A DNA stretch of 64,000 nucleotides from DATIYF01 sp035517775 (GCA_035517775.1 DATIYF010000105.1:62001-126000); one strand, 5' to 3'; positions 34,089 through 43,194 are shown, counted from the stretch's first letter. The notes: a model not told the origin generated them from the sequence alone. Translations and numbers: made by a program.

Positions 34089-35366
34089 TTATTTGCCGGA
34101 ATCCACGGCACAGCTTTGTGGTTCGGGCTCTTCCCCCAGGCGGCCGGGTTCAGAACCGGCCGGCGGCGGAGCGAGCCGGTGGTGGTGAAGCTGCCCCTTT
34201 TCGCCTGGGCCCCAAGCCAGGCAATCGAGCAGCGTGGAAACAGCCAGAAGCATCCAGGCCTGCGACCAGCGCATGTACGAGGTGCGGATAGTCCCCAGGC
34301 GCAGCACCCGGTAGTAGAAAAACCCGCGCTCATCCCACATGTGACCCATGGCCCAGGCGGCCACGCCTTCGGCCCGGGGAAGGTTTTCGGGATCGAGGTC
34401 GCGGAACGCCGCCAGCGTCAGAATGCTTTGGGCGACGCAGTGAATGTCAATGGGATAAGTGCGGTCGTGAAAGTAGCGCACCGCCCCGCCGGGCAAAAGA
34501 AAATGCTGGCGGTAAAAGGCCAGTCCCTTTCTCAGACAGGGCTCAAACTCCGCGCTGCGGGTATAGCGGCCCAGATCGCGCAGCGCGCCCAGGTTGTAGC
34601 CGGTATGAAAGTTGTCAATCCAGCCCTGGGTCGGCGCCTCGCCGTAAGGCCAGGAGCCATCCCGGCGCTGCTGCCCCGCCGAGTAGCGGGCCACGCGCAG
34701 CGCCGGCGCCAGAAACTTCTCCTCTCCGCTGTGATGGTGCACGCGGCAGAGCAGGGCCGCCGCCAGCAGGTTGGAGTTGTGCACCCGCGTCTTCAGGCCG
34801 GGCTGGGGATAGCTGAAGCCGCAGGCCTCGCCCTCCTCCCAGTAGAGCTGCTGCAGGATGTATTCCGCCGCGCTCCGGGCCATGGCCAGGGCGCGCGCCT
34901 CGCCGCGCTGCTCGTAGGCATCGAGCAGCGAGCCGGCCACGAAGGTGGTGCAGACCAGATTGGGCGCCCCCGCCGGCACCACGATGGTGCGCGTCTGCCA
35001 GGGAAAGCTGTATCCCCAGGCGTAGTGGGACAGTCCCGGGGAGCGTAGCGCCTCGATCCGGTCCACCATCCCGCTGGCCTCTTCCTCCGGCGCCAGTCCC
35101 AGCCCGGAAAGCTTCAGCAGCGCGGAGAGAAACAGCCCCAGTGCCTTGGGATTCTGCTTCTTGGGTATTGCAAGCAGCGACCGCAGATTCACCGGGCTGC
35201 GCTTGAGCAGCTGGGTGGCGATCAACCGCGGCCAGCGATGGTTGAAGCCGGGGAGAGCGTCGAAGCAAGGGCTGTTGACCGCGTCGTAGGGGTCGTATCC
35301 CGCCCAGTCCTGGGCGCGGCAATAGCCGAGAAGCTTCCGCGCCGCGTCCTGGAGAGTCTGGTCCAT
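34089..35366 (-). CDS. Protein with predicted alpha/alpha-toroid fold, polysaccharide locus
   Basis: About 425 residues. No catalytic signature was recognised, but the alternation of helices and Trp/Tyr-rich loops resembles six-hairpin toroids of glycoside hydrolase/epimerase or terpenoid-cyclase type folds: LSHYAWGYSFPWQ, KTRVHNSNLLAAALLCRVH, RDGSWPYGEAPTQGWIDNFHTGYNLGALRDL, and YPIDIHCVAQSILTLAAF. No signal peptide is seen, so it is probably cytoplasmic. Members of this type of protein recur in polysaccharide loci and are sometimes given unrelated enzyme names. The start at 35366 (ATG) is preferred to a TTG seven codons earlier. Function unknown; processing or epimerisation of lipid-linked sugar is one guess. 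Confidence 0.7.
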   Translation of the reverse strand: MDQTLQDAARKLLGYCRAQDWAGYDPYDAVNSPCFDALPGFNHRWPRLIATQLLKRSPVNLRSLLAIPKKQNPKALGLFLSALLKLSGLGLAPEEEASGMVDRIEALRSPGLSHYAWGYSFPWQTRTIVVPAGAPNLVCTTFVAGSLLDAYEQRGEARALAMARSAAEYILQQLYWEEGEACGFSYPQPGLKTRVHNSNLLAAALLCRVHHHSGEEKFLAPALRVARYSAGQQRRDGSWPYGEAPTQGWIDNFHTGYNLGALRDLGRYTRSAEFEPCLRKGLAFYRQHFLLPGGAVRYFHDRTYPIDIHCVAQSILTLAAFRDLDPENLPRAEGVAAWAMGHMWDERGFFYYRVLRLGTIRTSYMRWSQAWMLLAVSTLLDCLAWGPGEKGQLHHHRLAPPPAGSEPGRLGEEPEPQSCAVDSGK

Positions 35367-35440
35367 CGGTTGTGCGAGAAACTGCAAGGCTGAGGGGAAT
35401 GGAAGCCCAAAATCCCCGGAGAAAGGCGCGCCTCCGCTCT

Positions 35441-36538
35441 CTAGTGAGAGGTCTCGAGCGCCAGGACAATATTATCCACCACCGCGCGCAGGGTGGGGCA
35501 GCCTTCGAGATTAGGCTCGGCGCTGCGCTGGCGGCGCACTACCTCAAGCTTCTGGCGCACGTCGGCGACGCTTTCGAGCAGCACCAGGCGGCCGTTTTCG
35601 GAGAGATAGCGGTCGACCGAGCCGATCTTGCCGCGAAAGATGCTGTACACGGGGACGCCCAGCGCCGCCGCCTCGCGGTTCATGGTGCCGCCGCCCGAGA
35701 TGACCAGGTCGGAAGCCCAGATCATGTCCAGGCCATCCACCACGTGCTCGGGAACGATCACCTGGCGGCGCTCAAACATGGCCGGAAACTGCTGCTGCAG
35801 GTCTTGGGCTTGCCTGGGGGTGCGGGGAGCGAGAATGATACGGGTATCGGAGTAGCTGCCCAGGCGTTCAAATACCGCCGCCAGCAGCGTCTCCGCTTCC
35901 GGGTTATGGTAGTGGGCTTCGCTGGCAGGCGGGCGGATGGTGACCAGCAGCTCGCCGGCGCCGATCCCCAGCCGCTCGCGGAAGGCGGGGTCGGGACGGA
36001 AGGAAGGCGCATAGACGTCTTCCTTGATTCCGGGATAGCGCAGCATGTGGTCTTTGGCGATGCCCGCCGAGGCCCCGGCGGAATCGGGCAGCACCGCCGG
36101 CATCATCACCCAGGTGGGCTTCATGCCCTTCATCCAGGCGGAGTGCTCGTAATCGAAGATCACCATGCTGGGAATGCCTAGCAGGGTGGAGAGCAGAAAT
36201 TGTGAGCGCGAGCCGTGGGAAAGGGAAAGATCAGGGCGCTGGCGCAGGGCGCCGGGAGCCATCTGCAGCATGCGAATGCCCAGGCCCAAGACCTTGGCGG
36301 CGGTGTGCTTGCCGTAATGGCGGCCGATGCGGCGGTAGTTCAGCTGGAACAGGTCGGCCAGCTCGCACACCTGGAAGCAGTCGCGCGCCGTGACCACCAC
36401 CGAGTGCCCGCGCCGCTCCAGCTCTTCGATGATGGGTTTGAAAAAAGGGACGTGGGGCGAGTTCTCCAGATCAATCCAGATCTTCTTGCTCTGGGTCTGG
36501 GCTAGCGCCGGCTGCAGCTGTGTGGCTGTGGTGCTCAT
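35441..36538 (-). CDS. DUF354-family protein, GT-B-like
   Basis: About 365 residues. The N terminus of the conserved region reads KKIWIDLENSPHVPFFKPIIEELERRGHSVVVTARD, the hallmark of DUF354 (PF04007), whose fold is like UDP-GlcNAc epimerases and GT-B transferases. VISGGGTMNREAAALGVPVYSIFRGKIGSVDRYLSENGRL lies at the expected nucleotide-sugar site. It directly follows the UDP-GlcNAc 2-epimerase gene. Role unknown: a glycosyltransferase or nucleotide-sugar enzyme. The start is ambiguous: ATG at 36538, or ATG at 36592 one base after the preceding stop. Confidence 0.82.
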   Translation of the reverse strand: MSTTATQLQPALAQTQSKKIWIDLENSPHVPFFKPIIEELERRGHSVVVTARDCFQVCELADLFQLNYRRIGRHYGKHTAAKVLGLGIRMLQMAPGALRQRPDLSLSHGSRSQFLLSTLLGIPSMVIFDYEHSAWMKGMKPTWVMMPAVLPDSAGASAGIAKDHMLRYPGIKEDVYAPSFRPDPAFRERLGIGAGELLVTIRPPASEAHYHNPEAETLLAAVFERLGSYSDTRIILAPRTPRQAQDLQQQFPAMFERRQVIVPEHVVDGLDMIWASDLVISGGGTMNREAAALGVPVYSIFRGKIGSVDRYLSENGRLVLLESVADVRQKLEVVRRQRSAEPNLEGCPTLRAVVDNIVLALETSH

Positions 36539-36593
36539 GGTCTTGGCTCGGCCCTCCGCGCTGGCCTCCGGCTGGCGTGTGGCTAATGGCATC

Positions 36594-37859
36594 TTAGTGA
36601 CCGTCCGCGGTATTGCAGGCGACAATCGCCGGGGCGGGTTCCGCTTCGGTAACCCCCGCCTGGCCGGCCAGAATTTCGACGATGCGGCGGGCGGCGCGCC
36701 CATCCCACAGGTAGGGGGAGGCGCCCGAAGGCTTCCACTCGAGCTGCTGCCGGATGGCTTTGCGGATGCCCTCGCTGCGCACCCCGGCCAGGCGGTTGCT
36801 GCCGCAATCTATGGTCACCGGACGCTCGGTGTTCTCCCGCACCGTGACGCAGGGCACGCCCAGGCTGGTGGTCTCCTCCTGAATGCCGCCCGAGTCGCTC
36901 ACCACCAGGCGGGCATGCTTCATCAGGCAGAGAAAATCGAGATAGCCCTGGGGATCAATCATCACGATGCCCGGGGCCGGGCCGCTGCCGTTTGCCGAGG
37001 CGCCAGCCCGGAAATAAGATTCGAAGCCGTACTGCCCGATCTGCTTCTGGGTGCGGGGATGGGCCGGAAAGACGACGGGATAGGCGGCCACCAGCTCCTC
37101 CAGGCCGCGCAGAATCTCGCGGAAGATAGCGGGATCATCCACGTTGGCCGGGCGGTGCAGGGTGAGCAGAACGTAAGGCTTGATGGGGTGCGCGCCCTTG
37201 CCCGGGGCCGCGGCCCGGAGCCCCAGGCGGTCGAGCAGGGGCGAGGCGTCAGCTTTTTCCCGGTAAGCGAACAGCGAATCAATCATGGTGTTGCCCACAA
37301 AAAAGACGCGCTCGCGGGGAACCCCTTCGCGGTCGAGGTTGCGCAGCCCGCTCTCTTCGGTGACGAACAGGAAGTCGCAGAGATGGTCGGTCAGCACCCG
37401 GTTGGCCTCCTCCGGCATGCTGCGGTCAAAGGAGCGCAGGCCGGCTTCGACATGGGCGATGCGCGGGCGCGCCCCGCCGCCGGGGAAGGTGATTTTCGCC
37501 GCCACCAGGGCGCAGGCCAGGGTGGAGTTGACGTCTCCGACGACCATCACCAGCTCGGGACGGTGCTCGAGCACGACTGGCTCGAAGCGCTTCATGATCT
37601 CGGCGGTCTGGGCGGCGTGCGAGCCCGAGCCCGCGCCCAGAAAGACGTCCGGCTGGGGCATGTTGAGGTCGGCGAAGAAGGCGTCCGACATGCGCGCATC
37701 GTAGTGCTGCCCGGTATGCACCAGAATGCACTCGATCTTCCCCGCCCCGTTGCCCTGGGCCCGGCCCGCGGCGCGCCGGTTATGCTCGGCGATGGCGGCG
37801 GTGATGGGCGCGGCCTTCATGAAGTTGGGACGGGCTCCAACCACGATCATGATTTTCAT
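36594..37859 (-). CDS. wecB: Non-hydrolysing UDP-N-acetylglucosamine 2-epimerase (WecB/WbpI type)
   Basis: 421 residues from the ATG at 37859, which opens with KIMIVVGARPNFMKAAPI as in the family. Further motifs are VHTGQHYDARMSDAFF, VMVVGDVNSTLACALVAAK, RIAHVEAGLRSFDRSMPEEANRVLTDHL, GNTMIDSL, and VVSDSGGIQEETTSLGVPCVTVRENTERPVT. WecB acts on UDP-GlcNAc, whereas WbpI acts on the diacetamido-uronic acid intermediate. Because WbpB-, WbpD- and WbpE-like genes lie directly upstream, the WbpI-type reaction giving a manno-configured sugar is the likelier role here. Confidence 0.93.
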   Translation of the reverse strand: MKIMIVVGARPNFMKAAPITAAIAEHNRRAAGRAQGNGAGKIECILVHTGQHYDARMSDAFFADLNMPQPDVFLGAGSGSHAAQTAEIMKRFEPVVLEHRPELVMVVGDVNSTLACALVAAKITFPGGGARPRIAHVEAGLRSFDRSMPEEANRVLTDHLCDFLFVTEESGLRNLDREGVPRERVFFVGNTMIDSLFAYREKADASPLLDRLGLRAAAPGKGAHPIKPYVLLTLHRPANVDDPAIFREILRGLEELVAAYPVVFPAHPRTQKQIGQYGFESYFRAGASANGSGPAPGIVMIDPQGYLDFLCLMKHARLVVSDSGGIQEETTSLGVPCVTVRENTERPVTIDCGSNRLAGVRSEGIRKAIRQQLEWKPSGASPYLWDGRAARRIVEILAGQAGVTEAEPAPAIVACNTADGH

Positions 37860-37914
37860 CTGTGCTCTACCCTTTGGCGATGCGAAGTGCAATCAGCGGG
37901 GAGGGACAGGGGCT

Positions 37915-39132
37915 TCAGCCGACGCTCAACTCGGCCAGACGGCGGGGGCCGGTCAGCTGCAAAAGTTTTTCCGCCACCTGGCGGACTTTTTCGAGGGCAA
38001 GCTGAGGATACATGGGCAGGGAGAGAATCTCGGGCGCCACCCGCTCGGCCGCGGGGAAGTCTCCGGCGCGGTAGCCCAGGCGCTGGTAAGCCTTCTGCAG
38101 GTGCAGCGGAATAGGATAGTGAATGGCGGTGCCGATGCCGGCCGCGCCCAGCTCAGCCTGCAGCTTCTCGCGGTTGGCCACGCGCACCACATACAGGTGA
38201 TAGACCGACTTCGACCAGGCCGGCTCCTGCGGCGCCTGCACCGCGTCCGCGGCGGCAAACAGCCGGCTGTACTCTCGGGCGACCTGCCGCCGCTGCTCGT
38301 TCCACCCGGCCAGATGCTTGAGCTTGGCCCGCAGGATGCCCGCCTGAATGGTATCCAGGCGGCCGTTGTAGCCCTCGACATCGTGATAGTACTTGCGGCT
38401 CTGCCCGTGGTCGCGCAGCATGCGGATCTTGCGCGCCACCTCGGCATCCGCGGTGGTGACCGCGCCCGCCTCGCCGCAGGCGCCCAGGTTCTTTCCCGGA
38501 TAAAAGCTGAAGGCCGCGGCTTTGCCCGCCGCGCCCGCCTTGACCCAGCGCTGCTGGCGCGCCGAGTGATACTCGGCGCCGTGCGCCTGGCAGGCATCTT
38601 CAATGACCATCAGCCCGTAGCGCTCGGCCAGCTCCTGAATGGGATCGAGGTTGGCCATCTGCCCGTAGAGATGCACCGGCACGATGGCGGTCACGGGACG
38701 CCCGCTCTTGGCGTGGTAGAGTTTGCCCGAAAGCTGGTCCTGCCAGCAGTCTTCTTCGAGAAACTCGGCCAGGCGCTCGGGGTCCAGGCTGTAGGTGGAC
38801 TCGTCAATATCGACGAAGGCGGGCCGCGCCCCCGCCTGGGTGATGGCCTCGGTGGTGGCGATGAAGGTGTTGGGCACGGTGATGACCACGTCGCCGGCCT
38901 CGACCCCGGCCGCCATCAGGGCAAAGCGCACCGCGTCGGTGCCGTTGGCCACGCCGATGGCATGCGCGGCGCCGCAGAAGGCGGCAAACTCGCGCTCGAA
39001 CTCTTCAAGCGGCGTGCCCCCGATGAAATGCGCCGAGCGCAGGCAGTGGCGAAACCCGGCCACCAGCTCTTCTTCGAGCTCGAGGTGGGGCGTGATCAGA
39101 TCTAAGAATGGAATGTTTCCCTGAGCCTTCAT
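37915..39132 (-). CDS. DegT/DnrJ/EryC1/StrS sugar aminotransferase (WbpE-like)
   Basis: 405 residues. The ATG at 39132 overlaps the acetyltransferase stop (ATGA) and follows GGGGGA at seven bases, so the longer open frame upstream is read-through into the neighbour. Motifs: IPFLDLITPHLELEEEL, GTDAVRFALMAAGVEAGDVVI, VPVHLYGQMANLDPI, LMVIEDACQAHGAEY, and the PLP lysine in AAFSFYPGKNLGACGEAGAV. In the WbpB/E/D pathway the enzyme adds the 3-amino group to the 3-keto intermediate, with glutamate as amine donor. Neighbours on both sides are the other enzymes of that pathway. Confidence 0.92.
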   Translation of the reverse strand: MKAQGNIPFLDLITPHLELEEELVAGFRHCLRSAHFIGGTPLEEFEREFAAFCGAAHAIGVANGTDAVRFALMAAGVEAGDVVITVPNTFIATTEAITQAGARPAFVDIDESTYSLDPERLAEFLEEDCWQDQLSGKLYHAKSGRPVTAIVPVHLYGQMANLDPIQELAERYGLMVIEDACQAHGAEYHSARQQRWVKAGAAGKAAAFSFYPGKNLGACGEAGAVTTADAEVARKIRMLRDHGQSRKYYHDVEGYNGRLDTIQAGILRAKLKHLAGWNEQRRQVAREYSRLFAAADAVQAPQEPAWSKSVYHLYVVRVANREKLQAELGAAGIGTAIHYPIPLHLQKAYQRLGYRAGDFPAAERVAPEILSLPMYPQLALEKVRQVAEKLLQLTGPRRLAELSVG

Positions 39133-39707
39133 ATGGATTCCCCCGATGATTTTTCCTTGCCGTCCGCTTTCAGGTAGCGCAGAACTTTCGCCGGATTGCC
39201 CGCCACCACCGCATACGCGGGCACGTTCTTGGTCACTACGCTGCCCGCGCCCACCAGCGCCTTCTCCCCGATTTCGAGGTTGGCCAGGATGGTCGCTCCC
39301 GAGCCGATCGAAGCTCCCTTGCGCACCCGGGTGTACTCCACCTTCCAGTCGGCCTCGGTCTGCAGGCCGCCGCCTGCGGTGGTGGCGCGGGGATAGGAGT
39401 CGTTGATGAAGGTCACGCCGTGGCCGACAAAAACGTCGTCTTCGATGGTCACGCCTTCGCAGATGAAGCTGTGGCTGGAAATCTTGCAGTTGCAGCCGAT
39501 GCTGGCGTTTTTCTGGATCTCGACGAAGGCGCCAATCTTGCTGTTCGCGCCCACCTGGCAGCCGTAAAGGTTGATGAACTTCGAAAGCTTCACGCCCTCG
39601 CCCAGCTTGACGTCGGCAGCGATGGCGAGATACGGGCTGGGCTCCGCGGTTTGGGCTTGCGCCTGGGCCGGCGCCGTCCTGGACGCCTGGCCGGGTTTGC
39701 CGCTCAT
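39129..39707 (-). CDS. Hexapeptide-repeat sugar N-acetyltransferase (WbpD-like)
   Basis: 192 residues from the ATG at 39707, which overlaps the dehydrogenase stop (ATGA). After a 25-residue Ala/Gln-rich lead the protein is a left-handed beta-helix: ADVKLGEGVKLSKFINLYGCQVGANSKIGAFVEIQKNASIG, ISSHSFICEGVTIEDDVFVGHGVTFINDSYPRA, and the closing GSVVTKNVPAYAVVAGNPAKVL. This is the pattern of the WbpD/WlbB acetyltransferases, which acetylate the 3-amino group with acetyl-CoA. The His in GHGVTF and the Asn of FINDSYPR are at active-site positions of that family. Confidence 0.9.
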   Translation of the reverse strand: MSGKPGQASRTAPAQAQAQTAEPSPYLAIAADVKLGEGVKLSKFINLYGCQVGANSKIGAFVEIQKNASIGCNCKISSHSFICEGVTIEDDVFVGHGVTFINDSYPRATTAGGGLQTEADWKVEYTRVRKGASIGSGATILANLEIGEKALVGAGSVVTKNVPAYAVVAGNPAKVLRYLKADGKEKSSGESI

Positions 39708-40750
39708 GCGTGCACCCCTTTCTCGGCGCGGGCGCCGCGCCCGGCAAGCTTTACCAGCTTGCCCCGGTCCTTGAGCGACTCCTCGGCCGCTTCCAGCAGC
39801 TCGACCACCCGCAGCCCGGCGACGCCGTCGTTGACCGCGGCCTTGCCCGAAGCGATGCACTGGAAGAAATAGCCGACCTCGCTTTTGAGCGCCTCGGTCT
39901 GCTCCACCCGCGGCGCCCACATGTCGCCCGAGCGGTAGCTGACCAGCAGGTCATAGACGCCCTTGTGGCTGCCGTTTTTGACGCTCACGCCCTTGTCATA
40001 GACTTTGATCTTTTCGTCGGCCTCAAGATCGTTCCACACCAGCATCTTCTTCTCCCCGCCGATGAGGGTGGTGCGCACCTTGACCGGCGAGAGCCAGTTC
40101 ACGTTGATGTGGGCGACCACGTTGCCGGGAAAATAAATGGTGAGGAAGGCGATATCCACGTGGCTGTTGAGATGTTTTTCTCCCGTCGCCACCAGCGCCT
40201 CGGGCTGCTGCTGGATGACGTAATCCATGATGGAAAGGTCGTGCGGCGCCAGGTCCCAGATCACGTTGATGTCGTGCTGGAACAACCCCAGGTTGACCCG
40301 CATGGCGTCGTAATAAAACAGCTTGCCCATGATGCCTTCTTCCACCAGCTGGCGGATCTTGCGCACCGCCCCGGTGAACAGAAAGGTGTGGTCCACCATG
40401 ATCTGCAGCTTCTTCTTTTCGGCCAGCTCGATCAGCTCCTCGGCCTGGGCGCTGGTCGAGGTGAAGGGCTTCTCGACGAACACGTGTTTGCCATGGCTGA
40501 GCGCGCTCTTGGCCAGCTCGTAGTGCGTCCATACCGGCGTGACCACGGCCACCACGTCAATCTCAGGATGGGTCAGCACCTCCTGGCAGTCGGAGGTGAC
40601 TTTGACTCCGGGAAAGCTCTGCTGCGCCCGCTCCAGGCAGTCCTTACGCTTGTCAGTGATGGCCACCACCTGGGAAAGCCCGGGCTGGTGGAAGTTGCGG
40701 GCCACGTTGGGGCCCCAGTATCCGTACCCGATGATGCCGACTTTGATCAT
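39704..40750 (-). CDS. Gfo/Idh/MocA oxidoreductase (WbpB/WlbA-like sugar dehydrogenase)
   Basis: 348 residues. NAD-binding KVGIIGYGYWGPNVARNF at the N terminus, and FVEKPFTSTSAQAEELI with the catalytic EKP Lys, identify the family. The C-terminal domain carries YYDAMRVNLGLFQHDINVIWDLAPHDLSIMDYV, including the conserved D-L-x-x-H-D. In the WbpB/E/D route it oxidises UDP-GlcNAcA at C3. It is the first of four overlapping or closely spaced genes (dehydrogenase, acetyltransferase, aminotransferase, epimerase). The enzyme needed before it, a UDP-GlcNAc 6-dehydrogenase (WbpA), is not encoded in the window. Confidence 0.92.
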   Translation of the reverse strand: MIKVGIIGYGYWGPNVARNFHQPGLSQVVAITDKRKDCLERAQQSFPGVKVTSDCQEVLTHPEIDVVAVVTPVWTHYELAKSALSHGKHVFVEKPFTSTSAQAEELIELAEKKKLQIMVDHTFLFTGAVRKIRQLVEEGIMGKLFYYDAMRVNLGLFQHDINVIWDLAPHDLSIMDYVIQQQPEALVATGEKHLNSHVDIAFLTIYFPGNVVAHINVNWLSPVKVRTTLIGGEKKMLVWNDLEADEKIKVYDKGVSVKNGSHKGVYDLLVSYRSGDMWAPRVEQTEALKSEVGYFFQCIASGKAAVNDGVAGLRVVELLEAAEESLKDRGKLVKLAGRGARAEKGVHA

Positions 40751-40909
40751 AGCTATACCCTCGAGCCCACACTCTGGGCGCGTAAGCCGGTCTATGCCTG
40801 ACCGAGGCGGGAGAAAAAACGGGGGGAACGTCTTGCCGGGCGCGGCCCGGGCGCAGCCTGCTTGCCTGCGCGCACGGCCGGCCGTCCTGACCAGGGAACC
40901 GGGGAGAGG

Positions 40910-42055
40910 TTAGTAGGCTCCGTCGCCGGAAAAGACCGCCGCCGGCGTGCGGAGTAGGATCTTCAGGTCCAGCCAGAGCGACTGCTTTCTGGCGTATTGC
41001 AAATCCAGGCGCACCATGTCGTCGAACTTGGTGCGGCTGCGCCCGTTCACCTGCCACAGCCCGGTGATGCCGGGGCGGGCCTCGAGCAGGCGGCGGCGGT
41101 GCCACACGTCATAGGCCTCGACCTCGTAGGGCAGCGGCGGACGCGGCCCCACCAGCGACATATCGCCGCGCAGCACGTTGAAGAACTGGGGCAGCTCGTC
41201 CAGGCTGGCGCGCCGCAGCCAGCGCCCCACCGCGGTCACCCGCGGGTCGTCGGTGATCTTGAACACCCCGTCCTGGCCCTTGCGGTCGGCCTTGCCGGCG
41301 ATCAGCTTCTTGACGTACTCCTTGTGGATCTCGGCGCTGTTGTTGACGTGCATGGAGCGGAACTTGAGAAAGATGAAGCGCTGGCCATACTGGCCCACGC
41401 GCTGCTGGCGGAACAGCACCGGGCCCTCGGAGCTGAGCTTGACCGCCAGCGCAATGGCGGCGAAGACGGGGGCAAACAGCAGCAGCGCCAGCGCCGACCC
41501 GGCCACGTCCATGGCCCGCTTGAAGGAGCGCGACAGCTTCTTCTGGTCGGCCTGCTGCCGCAGGTCGGGATAGAGGGCGGAGTCGCGGGGATGGGGCGGG
41601 GACTGGTGCTCGTCCCAGTCTTCGGGAAACAGATGGAACGAGATGTTGATCTGGCTGAACTGCTCAAGCGTCAGGCAGTCGCGCAAGGCCCCGCTCACCC
41701 GCAGCAGCATGGTGGCCAGAATCGATTTCTTGGCGTCCACTGCGATCTCGGTGAACATGATGCCCACCACCGTCTCCTCCCGGTACCAGCCGGTCACGTC
41801 GGTGTCGCGGGTGGAGAGGGAGAGCGCCGCCAGCATGTTCTCGAGCAGCTTGCCGTTTTTCTCCCGCGACAGCACCTTGCCGGTATCGAGCAGCATGAGC
41901 AGAAAAGGCTTGCCGGAGCGCTCGGCGCGCTTGCGCTCCAGGCAGATGGTGCGCTGGAAGTGCTCTTCGGAAAGGATGCCCGTCCCCACCACCCGCGCCG
42001 CCTCTTTGGGGCGGGGCGCGGTGTCCACGGGTTTTGCCGAGTCTGTGACTTTCAC
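40910..42055 (-). CDS. Priming sugar transferase with GGDEF-like N-terminal domain
   Basis: 381 residues from a GTG with AGGAG seven bases upstream. The C-terminal half (from about residue 175) is the bacterial sugar transferase domain (PF02397): one hydrophobic helix (ALALLLFAPVFAAIALAV), then SSEGPVLFRQQRVGQYGQRFIFLKFRSM, DELPQFFNVLRGDMSLVGPRP and RPGITGLWQVNGRS. It transfers a sugar phosphate to undecaprenyl phosphate and starts repeat-unit assembly. The first 150 residues lack the usual four helices and resemble a degenerate GGDEF-type fold: LERKRAERSGKPFLLMLLD, TRDTDVTGWYREETVVGIMF, INISFHLFPED. No GGDEF active-site motif is seen. A regulatory input domain is inferred. Confidence 0.9.
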   Translation of the reverse strand: MKVTDSAKPVDTAPRPKEAARVVGTGILSEEHFQRTICLERKRAERSGKPFLLMLLDTGKVLSREKNGKLLENMLAALSLSTRDTDVTGWYREETVVGIMFTEIAVDAKKSILATMLLRVSGALRDCLTLEQFSQINISFHLFPEDWDEHQSPPHPRDSALYPDLRQQADQKKLSRSFKRAMDVAGSALALLLFAPVFAAIALAVKLSSEGPVLFRQQRVGQYGQRFIFLKFRSMHVNNSAEIHKEYVKKLIAGKADRKGQDGVFKITDDPRVTAVGRWLRRASLDELPQFFNVLRGDMSLVGPRPPLPYEVEAYDVWHRRRLLEARPGITGLWQVNGRSRTKFDDMVRLDLQYARKQSLWLDLKILLRTPAAVFSGDGAY

Positions 42056-42219
42056 GCTTCTTCTCCTTGAACCATTGCACCCGCTGCGGGGCCAACCGGG
42101 GAGCGCCGCACCGCGTCAGGAGTTTCGACCTGGGCTATAGACACTGCTCGTGCAGTTTTTTGGGGAGGGGCTGGGTTGGAGCGCTCTGCGCTGCTTCTAG
42201 GTTCCGGGTGATCCTGGGC

Positions 42220-43194
42220 TCACGGCTCGCTGGTGGTGGTCGTAGCCGCGTAGCTGTACCGCGAATAATAATCCTTTTGCTGGGTGTCCATACAACTATT
42301 TACGACCACCCCCAGCAAGCGGGAGCGGTCGACCACCCCCAGGCCGCGCTCCAGCTGCTGGCGCTCGGTCCGTCCTTCGCGCACCACCAGCACGATGCCG
42401 TCGGAGTGCCGGCTCCAGACGCTGGTATCGGCCAGGGGCAGCAGCGGGGGCGAGTCAATCACGATCCAGTCAAACCAGGCCTCAAGCTGCTCCAGCAGCC
42501 CGGCCAGCTTGCCCGACTGCATCAGCTCCAGGGGGTTCTCCGGGGTGCGGCCAGCGGGCAGAAACCAGAAGCCGGCGTTTTCGAGGAAGTAGATATTTTC
42601 CAGGGGCCGGGAGCTGTCGCGCAGCCACTCGGTCAGCCCGGCAAGGCCGGGCAGCCCGAACTGCAGGGCCTGCGCCGGGCGCCGCAGGTCGCCCTCAATC
42701 AGCAGCACTTTCTGCTGCTTGCGGCGGGCCAGGGTCACCGCCAGGTTGCCCGAGATCAGGCTCTTGCCCTCTTCCGGCAGGGTGCTGGTGATGAGGACTC
42801 TTTTCAGCTTTTTCGCCTGCTGCAGCTGGCGCAGGCGCACCCCCAGGAAGCGGAACTTTTCCCCCGCCAGGCCTTCTTTTTCGGTCAGCGCCACCATGCG
42901 GCTGTCAGGCATGAGGTTCACCCGGGCGGTGGGAAAGCGGGCAAAATTGGGGGCCGGGACTTTGGCTGCGGCCGGCTTTTCCGGCGCCGGCGCGGCCGGA
43001 ACCGGCTTTTCGGCCGCCGGGGCCTCCGCCTGGTGTTGCGCCTGTTCCAGCAGCTGGCGCGCCGCCGCCTTCTCTTCCGCCTCCGCCTCGGCTTCGGCCG
43101 CGAGCGCTTCCTGGGCCAGCTCGGGGGGCTCGGGGAAGGCGAAGTCAATGCGTTCGGCTTCCGATCTCTGCAGCGCTTCAAAAATGCGGCTCAT
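42220..43194 (-). CDS. CpsD/Wzc-type cytoplasmic tyrosine autokinase
   Basis: 324 residues. An Ala/Glu/Pro-rich N-terminal 100 residues precedes the BY-kinase ATPase: Walker A TSTLPEEGKSLISGNLA (about residues 136-152), Walker A' LLIEGDLRRP and Walker B DWIVIDSPPLLPLADT. The C terminus has a Tyr cluster (DYYSRYSY) that would be autophosphorylated. The kinase is separate from the Wzz-like protein, as in Gram-positive CpsC/D systems and exosortase loci. It overlaps the ATPase gene by four bases. Phosphorylation cycles of such kinases govern chain length and export. Confidence 0.9.
   Translation of the reverse strand: MSRIFEALQRSEAERIDFAFPEPPELAQEALAAEAEAEAEEKAAARQLLEQAQHQAEAPAAEKPVPAAPAPEKPAAAKVPAPNFARFPTARVNLMPDSRMVALTEKEGLAGEKFRFLGVRLRQLQQAKKLKRVLITSTLPEEGKSLISGNLAVTLARRKQQKVLLIEGDLRRPAQALQFGLPGLAGLTEWLRDSSRPLENIYFLENAGFWFLPAGRTPENPLELMQSGKLAGLLEQLEAWFDWIVIDSPPLLPLADTSVWSRHSDGIVLVVREGRTERQQLERGLGVVDRSRLLGVVVNSCMDTQQKDYYSRYSYAATTTTSEP

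Noticed and set aside
37915..39747. A single 610-codon frame suggesting an acetyltransferase-aminotransferase fusion
   Set aside because: The upstream third is out of frame with the acetyltransferase and is low-complexity. The aminotransferase has its own ATG at 39132 with a ribosome binding site and ATGA overlap.
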